Assembly: GCF_003574655.1 (NCBI RefSeq)
Contig: NZ_QNUM01000004.1
Coordinates: 434,001-498,000 of the forward strand
Direction of reading: 5' to 3'
Length of the DNA: 64,000 nt
Source: Cohaesibacter haloalkalitolerans
Lineage (GTDB): Bacteria; Pseudomonadota; Alphaproteobacteria; Rhizobiales; Cohaesibacteraceae
The position numbers were made by a program, and so were the translations under genes. A model generated the notes under the pieces. The model was not told where the DNA came from, searched no databases, and was given only the letters and a program-made list of their open reading frames with translations. Below, piece after piece: positions 19,938 to 29,666 of the stretch. Position 1 is the first letter of the stretch, and every line of letters begins with the position of its first letter.

Positions 19938-20966
19938 CTAGCGGTAGAGTATCTCTTTTGCGCCCAGATCCTTGTAGAGGTGCGCAACCTGTTCCCCGTA
20001 GCCATTGAAGATGCGCGTTTGAACAGTCTCTTTTGTGCCCAACAACTGCTCCGTTGACTGACTCCAGCGCGGATGCGGCACCTCCGGATTGACATTCGCC
20101 CAGAAGCCATATTCCTCGGCAGCAAGCTGTTCCCAGAAGCTGACTGGCCGTTCATCGGTGAAGGTAAAGCGGACAATGGACTTGATCGACTTGAAGCCAT
20201 ATTTCCACGGCAATGCCAGCCGCAGCGGCGCGCCAAACTGCTTGGCTGCGGGCTTGCCATAGACCCCGGTCACCAGAAAGGCCAGTTCGTTGGTCGCCTC
20301 CTCGAGCGTTACCCCTTCCACATAGGGCCACGGATACCAGCTCTGCTTCTGGCCGCTCGCCCAGTCCGCATTCTTGAATGTCTCCATCCGGATGTATTTG
20401 GCACCAGACAGCGGCTTGGCAAGGCGAACAAGCTCGGCCATGGCAAAACCGGTCCAGGGCACGGTCATTGCCCATGCCTCGACGCAGCGATGCCGATAGA
20501 TACGCTCTTCCAGCGCCACGGAGCGGATGAGCTTGTCGATGTCGATCACCTGCTCCTGCTCGACCATACCATCTATGGTCACGGTCCAGGGGCGTGTCTC
20601 GATCCGCTGGGCCGCCCCTGCAATCTGTTTGTGCGAGCCGAATTCATAGAAATTGTTGTAGCGGCCGGTATAGTCTTCCGACGTGATGGCGCGTTCGACC
20701 TGATAGCTGTCATTCAGCTTGGCCGGATAAAGGTCCATCGTCGGGTCCTTGAAGTCGGATGTGCCGGTGGTCTGGCTGATGGGATCCCGGCCTGAACGCC
20801 CGCCGCCCTTGCTCTCAAGTCCGTTGTCGCAGCCAGCAAGCCCGAGCGCCGCCCCACCGATCAGCAGGGACGATCCGCCAAGGAACTTGCGCCGATTGAG
20901 ATAATGCTGCTCGTCGGTCACAAGGCTTTCCCTTATGGCCCAGGACTTCTGTCGCTTGATAAACAT
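19938..20966 (-). CDS. msrP: Periplasmic methionine sulfoxide reductase catalytic subunit MsrP
   Basis: A 342-residue molybdoenzyme that repairs oxidised methionines in periplasmic proteins. A twin-arginine signal (NRRKFLGGSSLLIGGAALGLAG) gives export in folded form with molybdopterin. The oxidoreductase molybdopterin-binding domain includes the likely Mo-ligating cysteine in YRHRCVEAWAMTVPWTGF. ATG 20966 follows GAGGGAGAGG. The heme-b partner gene msrQ is not beside it in this window, so electrons must come from MsrQ encoded elsewhere or another donor. Confidence 0.95.
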   Translation of the reverse strand: MFIKRQKSWAIRESLVTDEQHYLNRRKFLGGSSLLIGGAALGLAGCDNGLESKGGGRSGRDPISQTTGTSDFKDPTMDLYPAKLNDSYQVERAITSEDYTGRYNNFYEFGSHKQIAGAAQRIETRPWTVTIDGMVEQEQVIDIDKLIRSVALEERIYRHRCVEAWAMTVPWTGFAMAELVRLAKPLSGAKYIRMETFKNADWASGQKQSWYPWPYVEGVTLEEATNELAFLVTGVYGKPAAKQFGAPLRLALPWKYGFKSIKSIVRFTFTDERPVSFWEQLAAEEYGFWANVNPEVPHPRWSQSTEQLLGTKETVQTRIFNGYGEQVAHLYKDLGAKEILYR

Positions 20967-21119
20967 GCCTCTCCCTCACACTTGTTGCTCGATGCCACAG
21001 TTCCTTGGCAGAAAGCCTAGCGAGAGACGACGACACATGCAATTCAACATCATGTGTCCATACGAGAGCACAAGAGAGCGCTGGAGCGGGTTCTGGCAGA
21101 CGTCTGGCACAAGGCCTTA

Positions 21120-21833
21120 TCAGGCAAACAGCACCGACCAGCCCCAAGAAATCGGCATCACGATCCAGAGAGCCGGGATCATGTTGGCCACGGGAAACTG
21201 CTTGATACCGCAAATACGCATGCCAACCGCCAGCATGATGCAGCCACCACAGGCGGAAAAGTCAGCCAGCATGGCAGGCGTGGTCAACGGGATGATCAGC
21301 ACCGCCGCAAAGAAGAACAGACCCTGAATGACCAGCTGCGGAATAGCCAGAACTGCAATGATATAGCCCATCGTGGCGGCGAAGATCATCGCCGTGAACA
21401 GGTCCAGAATGGCCTTGACAATCAACAGCGTGGTATCGCCGGTCATGCCTTCCACCATCGCGCCATAGATCCCCGTGGCGCTCATGCTGAACAGAACCAA
21501 TAGCGCGACGAAGCGGCCAATGAACTCGTCTGGAGCCATGGCTCCGTCCGAAGGGGTCAGTCTGGAGAGCATGGTCTTGGTTTTCGAAGACATCTTGTGA
21601 ATGGCATTTTCAAGCTCGACAATTTCGCCGAACAGAGAGCCGACAATCAGCGCCAGCACCACCGGCGCAAGCGCCACGACCTTGCTGGCCATGGCAACAC
21701 CGAGCCCCATGGAGGCAATGCCGAACACCATCGGCATGTTCTGTTTCACATTGTCGCTGATTTTGGAGCCAACAAAGGCTCCTGCCACGCTGCCGACCAC
21801 AATGGCAGCGCCGTTGATGAGAGGACCAATCAT
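21120..21833 (-). CDS. DUF554 (YdfK-type) integral membrane protein
   Basis: A 237-residue hydrophobic protein covering the DUF554 family. It starts MIGPLINGAAIVVGSVAGAF and has about seven membrane segments, with the conserved LPVVLALIVGSLFGEIVELE-like region (here APVVLALIVGSLFGEIVELE) in the middle and the CGGCIMLAVGMRICGIK segment near the end. It is probably a transporter or channel, but no substrate is established. CAGGAAT precedes the ATG. It lies on its own between msrP and a DUF190 gene, all on the reverse strand. Confidence 0.88.
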   Translation of the reverse strand: MIGPLINGAAIVVGSVAGAFVGSKISDNVKQNMPMVFGIASMGLGVAMASKVVALAPVVLALIVGSLFGEIVELENAIHKMSSKTKTMLSRLTPSDGAMAPDEFIGRFVALLVLFSMSATGIYGAMVEGMTGDTTLLIVKAILDLFTAMIFAATMGYIIAVLAIPQLVIQGLFFFAAVLIIPLTTPAMLADFSACGGCIMLAVGMRICGIKQFPVANMIPALWIVMPISWGWSVLFA

Positions 21834-22087
21834 AGTTATTCCTGTTATGGCTTATGTCGCCATTGTCTATGGCGTGTCATCGCCGTTTGTTCTTGTTGTT
21901 TGACGCCCTGCCACGACCGAACCCGCTGTCCTCCCCCAAGGTTCGTGCATGGTACTGGTTCAGAGCGTCACCCAAAGGTTCGCCAATAGGGTTTGCCAAG
22001 GCCTTCACTCCGGCATCCTGCTGAAGCGGCACAATGGCCAGCCCACCAAACCTTCAACGCCATCTCTTCGGCGTCAGACCAGCGCCA

Positions 22088-22408
22088 TCAGTCTTCCGCC
22101 GAAAAGCCGAATTCGATTTCGGCCTTGGTATGAAAGACCTTGAGATTGTTGGCCTTCAGAACCGCCATCAACTGGCCGTATTCCTCGGCCGTCACAGCCA
22201 TGGCCAGTTTCTGCGGTGGATCCTGCATATCAAAATAGCCGTTGGAATGGTAGCGCCCATCATGGCCAAACCCTTCCTGAGCCGTGGAAAGGGTCGCACC
22301 ACGAATACCGAGCGCCATGGCCTGATCGATGATCCAGCGAGCCAATGGCCGATCGTCAAATTCGCGACTGCGCTGGGTAAAGAATGTTATGAGAAACCCG
22401 TGTGTCAT
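22088..22408 (-). CDS. DUF190 family protein
   Basis: A 106-residue cytoplasmic protein starting MTHGFLITFFTQRSREFDDR. It matches the DUF190 family, which has a PII-like ferredoxin fold: the segments RPLARWIIDQAMALGIRGAT and LSTAQEGFGHDGRYHS correspond to the conserved 'GRPL...AGATV..G.EGFG' pattern. The start at 22408 has CAGGA six bases ahead. In-frame starts further upstream (to 22489) would add residues outside the domain. Some family members are linked to fluoride or ion channels, but no such neighbour is seen here. Confidence 0.75.
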   Translation of the reverse strand: MTHGFLITFFTQRSREFDDRPLARWIIDQAMALGIRGATLSTAQEGFGHDGRYHSNGYFDMQDPPQKLAMAVTAEEYGQLMAVLKANNLKVFHTKAEIEFGFSAED

Positions 22409-22679
22409 GAGATTCCTGAGATCCGATGCTGAAAATGCATATGAGAAGCTGCCAGTCCTATCGGCGGTCATAGCGACCGGGCCCAACAAGGAGATACCCC
22501 TTGCATCTCCGGGCAGGAATAGGAAACTGGGAGAGAAGCTGGCCCACTATCGATCCTGCCGATGAAAAAGGCAACAGAAAAATTGACAAATCTGCCACCT
22601 CTGTCGCGTACGGAGATCAAACCCTCACCCACCGGCCTGTGGGTCTGTCAGAAGGCCGGATTGTCCGCCGCATAACACG
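22409..22679. other. Intergenic region between DUF190 and EF-G-like genes
   Basis: Roughly 270 bases before the EF-G-like terminator with no supported gene. It presumably contains the promoter of the leftward DUF190 gene. Confidence 0.5.
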
Positions 22680-22705
22680 AAAAGCGGAGCCGAAACCCCG
22701 CTTTT
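22680..22705 (-). terminator. Terminator of the EF-G-like gene
   Basis: On the reverse strand AAAAGCGG-GGTTTCGGCT-CCGCTTTT, ending in a T-run and lying 28 bases after the stop. Confidence 0.75.
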
Positions 22706-22732
22706 CTCTTGATATAACCTCTTTACACTGCG

Positions 22733-24790
22733 TTATTCGGCGGCCTTGGCCCCTTCAAGCACAAGATCGGCCTGACGACCGGTCAGTTCCTGCATGTGAT
22801 CGAAGGTCGCGACGAAAGATGCCACGCCAGCCGAGATGGACCGCAGTTCGATGATCAGATCACCGATCTCCGATTGCGGCATCAGGCTTTCGACCACATC
22901 CCAGCCTTCCCAGCCGGGCCGGGCATCATAGCCCATCAACTGCCCCCGACGTCCGGCAACAATGGTGTTGACCTTGGCCGTTACGTCGTTGGGCACCGCG
23001 ATCTTCACATTCATGATCGGCTCCAGCAGGACGGGGCTGCACTGTGGCAACCCTTCCCGCATGGCCAGCGTGCCAGCCGAACGGAAGGCCTGATCAGAGC
23101 TATCCACCGTGTGGAAGGAACCATCGCTCAGGTTGACCGCCAGATCGACAACCTCGAACCCCAGCGGCCCCTTGCCGAGCGCATCCTTGACGCCATTTTC
23201 GACCGAGCCGAAATACTGTTTCGGCACGACACCGCCGGTAATGCTCTCGCTGAACCGGAAGCCTTCACCACGCTCCAGAGGCTTGATATCGATGACGACA
23301 TCACCAAATTGACCGTGGCCGCCGGACTGTTTCTTGTGCCTGCCACGAACCGAAATCCCCTTGCGGATGGTCTCCTTGTAGGGAACCGCAGGCGCATGGC
23401 TGTCGATGTTGATCGCGTATTTGCCAACCAGCCTTTCAACGGCAACACGCAAGTGCATTTCGCCCTGTCCGCGCAGGATGGTCTCGCTGCTGTCCTGATT
23501 TTGCTCGACCATCAGCGAGGGATCTTCCTCATACAGCTTCTGCAAGGTGGCGTGCAGCTTGACCTCGTCGCGATGCTCCTTCGGCTTTACGGCGATGGCA
23601 AAGACCGGCGGAGGCGCCTCAAAGACATCCAGAGCATCGATCCCGTCCTTGGCCGTTGTCAGCGTCATGCCCGTGTGGGCGTTATCAAGCTTGCCAAGGG
23701 CGATCACGTCACCGGCATTGGCGGCATTGTCCTTTATAGTTTTCTGGCCCTGAACATGGAACAGACCGGAGACCCGCCCGATTTCTTCCCCTTGTGGCCC
23801 ATAGAAGACATCACCATCCTTGACCGCCCCCTTGAGCACGCGCGAGATGGACAGTTTGCCACCGTGCGAGGTGTGAATGCTCTTCATGACCTGAAGCACC
23901 GGCTCACCGTTTGGCATGTCCGGGCAGCCAAGACGCTCGGCGGTGTAGGTTATGCCGAGCCCTTCGTGGCGCAGCGCCTTGAGCAGACGCATGACACCAT
24001 TTTCCTGCTCGGCAGCGCCAATCAATACCGGCATGACCTGACCGGTGCGCATTTCCTGCACCAGATCGGTAAAGATCTGCTCCTTGGAGGGTTCCATGTC
24101 CTCCAGCAGCATTTCCATCAGCTTGTCGTCATGATCGGACAGGGTTTCCAGCATGGAATAGCGGGCTTCCCATTCCCGCTCCTGATCATCTGCGCTCATA
24201 TCCACCAGTTCGCTTGGCGCATGCTCGTTGTAAAGAAAGGCACGTTCCAGAGCCAGATCGATGTAGCCGATGGCCTGCTCGCCCTTCCAGATGGGAATCT
24301 GCCGCAGAAGCAGCGGCGTGTTCGACGCATGCTGCAGGGCTTCCACGATGGAGCGCACGCGCGTCGTGCATTTGTCCATTTTATTGATAAAGAGAATGCG
24401 GGGAATATTGCGCTCTTCAAGCTGTTTGAGAATGACCTGCAAGGCAGGGATTTTCTTCTCATCCGGTTCGCAGACAACAATCGCCAGATCAACAGCGGAG
24501 AGAGCAGGAAGGCTTTCAAACTGAAATTCGACCGAGCCGGGGCAATCAATAAAGATATAGGGATCTCCCAGAAACTCCGTTTCGGCAATATTGGCTTCCA
24601 CAGACATGTGGTGGGCGCGGGCCTCTTCGGATGCATCGCCAACAGACCCTCCGCTGTCGACTGATCCGAATTTGTTGATTGCACCGGTTCGCGCCAATAA
24701 GGCTTCAAGGAGAGTTGTCTTACCGCTACCAAAGGGTCCGACGATGGCTACGCAACGTGGACCCTCGACTCTTCTGCCTTCTTGTCCCAT
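22733..24790 (-). CDS. Elongation factor G-like translational GTPase
   Basis: A 685-residue EF-G paralogue with all five EF-G domains. The G1 loop is IVGPFGSGKTTLLEAL and the NKMD guanine-specificity motif is in LFINKMDKCTTR. The G3 motif reads DCPGSVEF where EF-G has DTPGHVDF, so the catalytic histidine is Ser86. Domain IV has GRHKKQSGGHGQFGDVVIDI and domain V ends with a normal fold. Canonical fusA is usually in the str operon, so this is the accessory type found in many Rhizobiales. Its role in translation is unknown, and GTP hydrolysis may be slow. AGGAGG lies nine bases ahead of the ATG. Confidence 0.9.
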   Translation of the reverse strand: MGQEGRRVEGPRCVAIVGPFGSGKTTLLEALLARTGAINKFGSVDSGGSVGDASEEARAHHMSVEANIAETEFLGDPYIFIDCPGSVEFQFESLPALSAVDLAIVVCEPDEKKIPALQVILKQLEERNIPRILFINKMDKCTTRVRSIVEALQHASNTPLLLRQIPIWKGEQAIGYIDLALERAFLYNEHAPSELVDMSADDQEREWEARYSMLETLSDHDDKLMEMLLEDMEPSKEQIFTDLVQEMRTGQVMPVLIGAAEQENGVMRLLKALRHEGLGITYTAERLGCPDMPNGEPVLQVMKSIHTSHGGKLSISRVLKGAVKDGDVFYGPQGEEIGRVSGLFHVQGQKTIKDNAANAGDVIALGKLDNAHTGMTLTTAKDGIDALDVFEAPPPVFAIAVKPKEHRDEVKLHATLQKLYEEDPSLMVEQNQDSSETILRGQGEMHLRVAVERLVGKYAINIDSHAPAVPYKETIRKGISVRGRHKKQSGGHGQFGDVVIDIKPLERGEGFRFSESITGGVVPKQYFGSVENGVKDALGKGPLGFEVVDLAVNLSDGSFHTVDSSDQAFRSAGTLAMREGLPQCSPVLLEPIMNVKIAVPNDVTAKVNTIVAGRRGQLMGYDARPGWEGWDVVESLMPQSEIGDLIIELRSISAGVASFVATFDHMQELTGRQADLVLEGAKAAE

Positions 24791-25142
24791 GGCAAATCCT
24801 CCTTTTCTGTTTCTGCATGATGTCCGTCACCAGCCTGACATGCTGTTCCACACGGATCAGCACATCCTCCTCCTGGTGTAGATTGCAAGTTTGACTGCAC
24901 CCCTCCTGTTTGATTAACGCGCCAAACTGTCAAAAGCGCGGACAATACCCCCTCAGCTTAGCGGAGATTTGGTCACCCCGTTTGATCAAACGCAAAGAAT
25001 CCGGCGATTGCAGAAGGGACTCACCGCAATTTGACGGTTTGGCGACAGCCCTTCGTCTAACAACCACCTTTCGTCTATAAGACGAATTATCTAATTGAAG
25101 TAAAAGGACAATTGGCGCTTTGCCCCGAACAGCACCAGAGCC
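24791..25142. other. Intergenic region between aspartate aminotransferase and EF-G-like gene
   Basis: About 350 bases with no convincing gene. The AT-rich part at 25060-25110, which contains two CTTTCGTCTA/CCTTCGTCTA-type copies, may hold the promoter of the leftward EF-G-like gene. Confidence 0.45.
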
Positions 25143-25143
25143 A

Positions 25144-25173
25144 AAAGAAAAGGGACGCCGATGGCGTCCCTTT
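25144..25173 (-). terminator. Terminator of the aspartate aminotransferase gene
   Basis: AAAGGGACGCC (25149-25159), loop GAT, GGCGTCCCTTT (25163-25173). On the reverse strand it runs into TTTTCTTTTGG. Confidence 0.9.
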
Positions 25174-25223
25174 ACTCATTCTTCACTCCGCCCCGAAAAG
25201 GGGCAGGAATGTCGGTGCCGATC

Positions 25224-26528
<1,305 letters not shown>

Positions 26529-26632
26529 TCAAGGCAAAGCACGCCATAATTGGCCGTTTTTGCAGCCCGGAATGAAAGTTTCTTGCGCACAAACGTACCC
26601 AACCAACAAGCCCTTGCCTACAAATGTTTCAG

Positions 26633-26654
26633 ACTTACCGATATTCCCGTAAGT
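26633..26654. promoter_or_regulatory. Inverted repeat ACTTAC-N10-GTAAGT (copy 1)
   Basis: The arms are exact and are extended by one further pair (G...C) on the outside. An identical pair of arms with identical spacing occurs at 50925-50946 ahead of the antiporter gene. It looks like the site of a dimeric repressor, whose identity is unknown. Confidence 0.4.
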
Positions 26655-26766
26655 CCAAGGATGAATTCGGCAATTTACAAAACCTAACTCGATTAGGCAG
26701 ATCCTTGTCCAGCCTGCAAATAAGCCACAGATGCGACATTCTGTCCAACATTACTAAACTGTAATT

Positions 26767-26787
26767 TTTGAACTTTGCAATATACTG
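26767..26787. promoter_or_regulatory. AT-rich element similar to those before DUF2892 and SQR genes
   Basis: TTTGAACTTTGCAATATACTG matches the element at 32490-32510 at about 15 of 21 positions. It lies about 150 bases upstream of the first octaheme gene. It may be a binding site for a shared sulfur-responsive repressor. Confidence 0.3.
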
Positions 26788-26933
26788 AAATACGGACCGG
26801 GCGAGTCTGGCGCCCCAAAACCCAGATCGTGCAGCCCTCAACCCTTTGAGGCCGCACACAGACTCGAAACCGATCGGAGACAGCCCTCCGACTACCCCCG
26901 ATCGGCCATACTGCAATCCGTTGGGAGGACCAA

Positions 26934-28640
26934 ATGACGGACCATGCAGCCTTTAGGGGCTTGGGACAGGCCTTCAGACTTGCGTCTGCGGCCGTCCTGC
27001 TGACTGCACTGACATCCATATCAGGACCGGTGATTGGATGGAGCAAAGCCTATGCTTCCCCCACCGCCACAGCTGATAAACCATCCACTGAAAAGCAGAT
27101 TACGGGCAAGAAGCCCGGCGAGACGGCCGACCACAGCAAGTTTGAAATCCTGCAACAGGATTTCAAGAGCGGACCGGAAGTCACCAAGGCCTGCCTCTCC
27201 TGCCACACCGAAGCGGCCACTCAGGTGCATGATTCCATTCACTGGAAATGGGAATATGACAACGAGAAAACCGGCCAGAAGCTTGGCAAGCGCTATGTGA
27301 TCAACGCCTTCTGCGGCAACGTCGCATCCAACGAAGCCCGCTGCACATCCTGCCACGCCGGTTACGGCTGGACGGACATGCGCAAGGACCCGCCAGCCGC
27401 TCCAGAAGCGGTTGATTGCCTCGTCTGCCACGCTGACACACAATATTACAAGAAATTCCCGGCCAAGGCCGGGTTGCCCATCACCGAACCGATGGACTTC
27501 AACGGCAAGCCCTTCAAGGTTTCCAACCTGATCGAAGCGGCCCAGTCCGTTAGCTTGCCACAGCGCGACAACTGCGGTGCCTGTCACTATTATGGCGGCG
27601 GCGGCGATGGCGTCAAACACGGCGACATCGACAGCTCGCTCAACAAGCCCTCCAAGGACCTCGACGTGCACATGGCCGCCGACGGTGGCAACATGGCCTG
27701 CTCGGCCTGCCATTCCGGGTCGGGCCATGTCTGGCCAGGGTCACGCTACGACATGGAAGCCAAGCCGCAGGCACGCGACGATGAAGGCAAGAAGCTGCCT
27801 TCCTTTGCCATGCGTCGCATGAACGAAACCGCCTCCTGCGAGAGCTGCCACACGGACGCCCCCCACCAGGGCAAGACACTGGAAGCCATCAAGCTCAACA
27901 ACCACACCGACACGGTTGCCTGCCAGACCTGCCACATCCCGGAATTCGCTCGCGGCGGCGTTGCCACCAAGATGCTCTGGGACTGGTCGACCGCTGGCAA
28001 GCTGAAGGATGGCAAGCCCTTCGCGCTCAAGGATGACAAGGGGCATCCCAGCTACGATTCCAAGAAGGGTGACTTCATCTATGAAGAGAATGTCAAGCCA
28101 ACCTACAGCTGGTTCAACGGGCAGTTCACCTATGTCACCGACAACGATCCGGTTGATACGTCCAAACCAGTCATTCTCAATGCTCTGGGCGGCAGTGCAA
28201 ACGACGAGACCGCCCGCATCTGGCCGTTCAAGCTGATGCACACCAAGCAGCCGATCGATGCGGAAAGCAAGAAGCTTGTCTATATGCATTTGTTCGGCAA
28301 GGACTCCGACGCCTTCTGGAAAAGCTTTGACTGGCCGAACGCCATCAAGGCCGGACAGGAATATATGGGCAAGGACTATTCGGGCAAGTTCGAGTTCATC
28401 GAAACCCGCATGTGGTGGCCCATCACCCACATGGTTGCCCCGTCGGACAAGGCCGTGCAGTGCGAAGAATGCCATAGTAAGGGCGGCCGCCTCGAAGGCA
28501 TCGAAGGGGTCTACATTCCCGGACGGGACGACATGCCCCTCATCAACTGGCTGGGCTATGGCCTGATCATCCTGACGATACTGGGCGTGGCAATCCACAC
28601 GATCTTCCGCATTGCCACCCGCAAACAGCGTCAACACTAG
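26934..28640 (+). CDS. Octaheme c-type cytochrome, tetrathionate reductase (OTR) family, copy 1
   Basis: A 568-residue exported protein with eight CXXCH heme motifs: Cys87 (CLSCH), 137 (CTSCH), 162 (CLVCH), 214 (CGACH), 256 (CSACH), 302 (CESCH), 330 (CQTCH) and 510 (CEECH). An N-terminal signal/anchor lies at about residues 12-40. A C-terminal membrane helix (538-558) followed by basic residues would tether it to the inner membrane facing the periplasm. The pattern INAFCGNVASNEARCTSCHA and YYKKFPAKAG fits the OTR family, whose Shewanella member reduces tetrathionate, nitrite and hydroxylamine in vitro. The true substrate here is unknown. A cytochrome b gene begins 13 bases downstream, so quinone-linked electron transfer is likely. 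Confidence 0.92.
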   Translation: MTDHAAFRGLGQAFRLASAAVLLTALTSISGPVIGWSKAYASPTATADKPSTEKQITGKKPGETADHSKFEILQQDFKSGPEVTKACLSCHTEAATQVHDSIHWKWEYDNEKTGQKLGKRYVINAFCGNVASNEARCTSCHAGYGWTDMRKDPPAAPEAVDCLVCHADTQYYKKFPAKAGLPITEPMDFNGKPFKVSNLIEAAQSVSLPQRDNCGACHYYGGGGDGVKHGDIDSSLNKPSKDLDVHMAADGGNMACSACHSGSGHVWPGSRYDMEAKPQARDDEGKKLPSFAMRRMNETASCESCHTDAPHQGKTLEAIKLNNHTDTVACQTCHIPEFARGGVATKMLWDWSTAGKLKDGKPFALKDDKGHPSYDSKKGDFIYEENVKPTYSWFNGQFTYVTDNDPVDTSKPVILNALGGSANDETARIWPFKLMHTKQPIDAESKKLVYMHLFGKDSDAFWKSFDWPNAIKAGQEYMGKDYSGKFEFIETRMWWPITHMVAPSDKAVQCEECHSKGGRLEGIEGVYIPGRDDMPLINWLGYGLIILTILGVAIHTIFRIATRKQRQH

Positions 28641-28653
28641 GGAGGACAGACAC

Positions 28654-29370
28654 ATGACCGACATGACATCTGCCTCAAGCCCTGCCACTGGCAAGGCAGA
28701 AAGCAGCAAGGCCAAAACCTTTCATCGCAAGGTCAAGAACTACAGTCGCTATGAGCGCTTCTGGCACTGGTCTCAGGCAATCCTGATCTTCACTCTGGCC
28801 TTCTCCGGCTTCACGGTGCACGGGACGATCCGCTTCATCCCGTTCGCCACGGCGGTAATGATCCACGATATCGCCGCCTTCGTGCTGATCTTCCTGTGGC
28901 TGTTCACGGCCTTCTGGACCTTCACCACCGGGCAATGGCGTCATTTCGTGCCCACCAACGCCGGACTCTGGGACGTCATCATGCATTATCTCGTCGGCAT
29001 GATGCGTGGTCAGCCCCATCCCTACAAGCGCACGCTCAGCCGCAAGCAGAACCCGCTGCAGTCCTTTGCCTATTTCTCCATCATGACTGTGGTAGGTCCG
29101 CTGCTCTGGCTCTCCGGGCTGGCCTACATGTTCTACAGCTTCTGGGAAGGCAACTCGGGCAACAACGACATCTTCAGTCTGGTCGTGCTGCTGCACCTCA
29201 TCGGAGCTTTCCTGATGGTCGCCTTCGTGATCGGCCATATCTATATGGTCACCACAGGCAAGACGCTGATCCATTACACCAAGGCCATGATCACCGGCTT
29301 TGAGGACATGGAACTGACGGAAGCCGAGGTCACCTACCTCGAAACCCACGAACCAGACCGCATCAAATAA
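28654..29370 (+). CDS. Cytochrome b subunit partner of octaheme cytochrome, copy 1
   Basis: A 238-residue membrane protein of the cytochrome b561 / formate dehydrogenase gamma type (PF01292). After a hydrophilic N-terminus, four membrane helices carry likely heme-b histidines: RFWHWSQAILIF, VMIHDIAAFVLI, VVLLHLIGAFLM and FVIGHIYMVTTGKT. GGAGG lies eight bases before the ATG at 28654, directly after the octaheme stop. The pair would exchange electrons between the quinone pool and the periplasmic octaheme protein. A terminator follows, closing a two-gene unit. Confidence 0.9.
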   Translation: MTDMTSASSPATGKAESSKAKTFHRKVKNYSRYERFWHWSQAILIFTLAFSGFTVHGTIRFIPFATAVMIHDIAAFVLIFLWLFTAFWTFTTGQWRHFVPTNAGLWDVIMHYLVGMMRGQPHPYKRTLSRKQNPLQSFAYFSIMTVVGPLLWLSGLAYMFYSFWEGNSGNNDIFSLVVLLHLIGAFLMVAFVIGHIYMVTTGKTLIHYTKAMITGFEDMELTEAEVTYLETHEPDRIK

Positions 29371-29396
29371 CGACAACTGCACCGAGCCAACCTGCC

Positions 29397-29425
29397 AAGG
29401 CCGCAACCCCGTTGCGGCCTTTTTC
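29397..29425 (+). terminator. Terminator of first octaheme / cytochrome b unit
   Basis: AAGGCCGCAAC (29397-29407) pairs with GTTGCGGCCTT (29411-29421), then TTTC. Confidence 0.9.
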
Positions 29426-29666
29426 TTTGCCCATGCCTGAAGGCCGATCCTTCGCCCTGAGCCAAGGACGGAACGCGGCCTACGACCAACGACGTGTGAC
29501 AACCCGCCTCACCAACTAAATTCGAATATCAAAAACAGGCATTTTATAGTCTTGTTTAATCAATCCACTGACTCGGTCCGGAGCCGGTTCAGCTTTTCAT
29601 GCAGCAAGATCAGTTTCTGCCGGAAAATTGATCTTCCTTCCTTTTTGCATTTGTTCGGAGGACCAC

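Noticed and set aside
22796-24664. A 622-codon open frame on the + strand
   Set aside because: It is antisense to the EF-G-like gene, which carries all the recognisable motifs.
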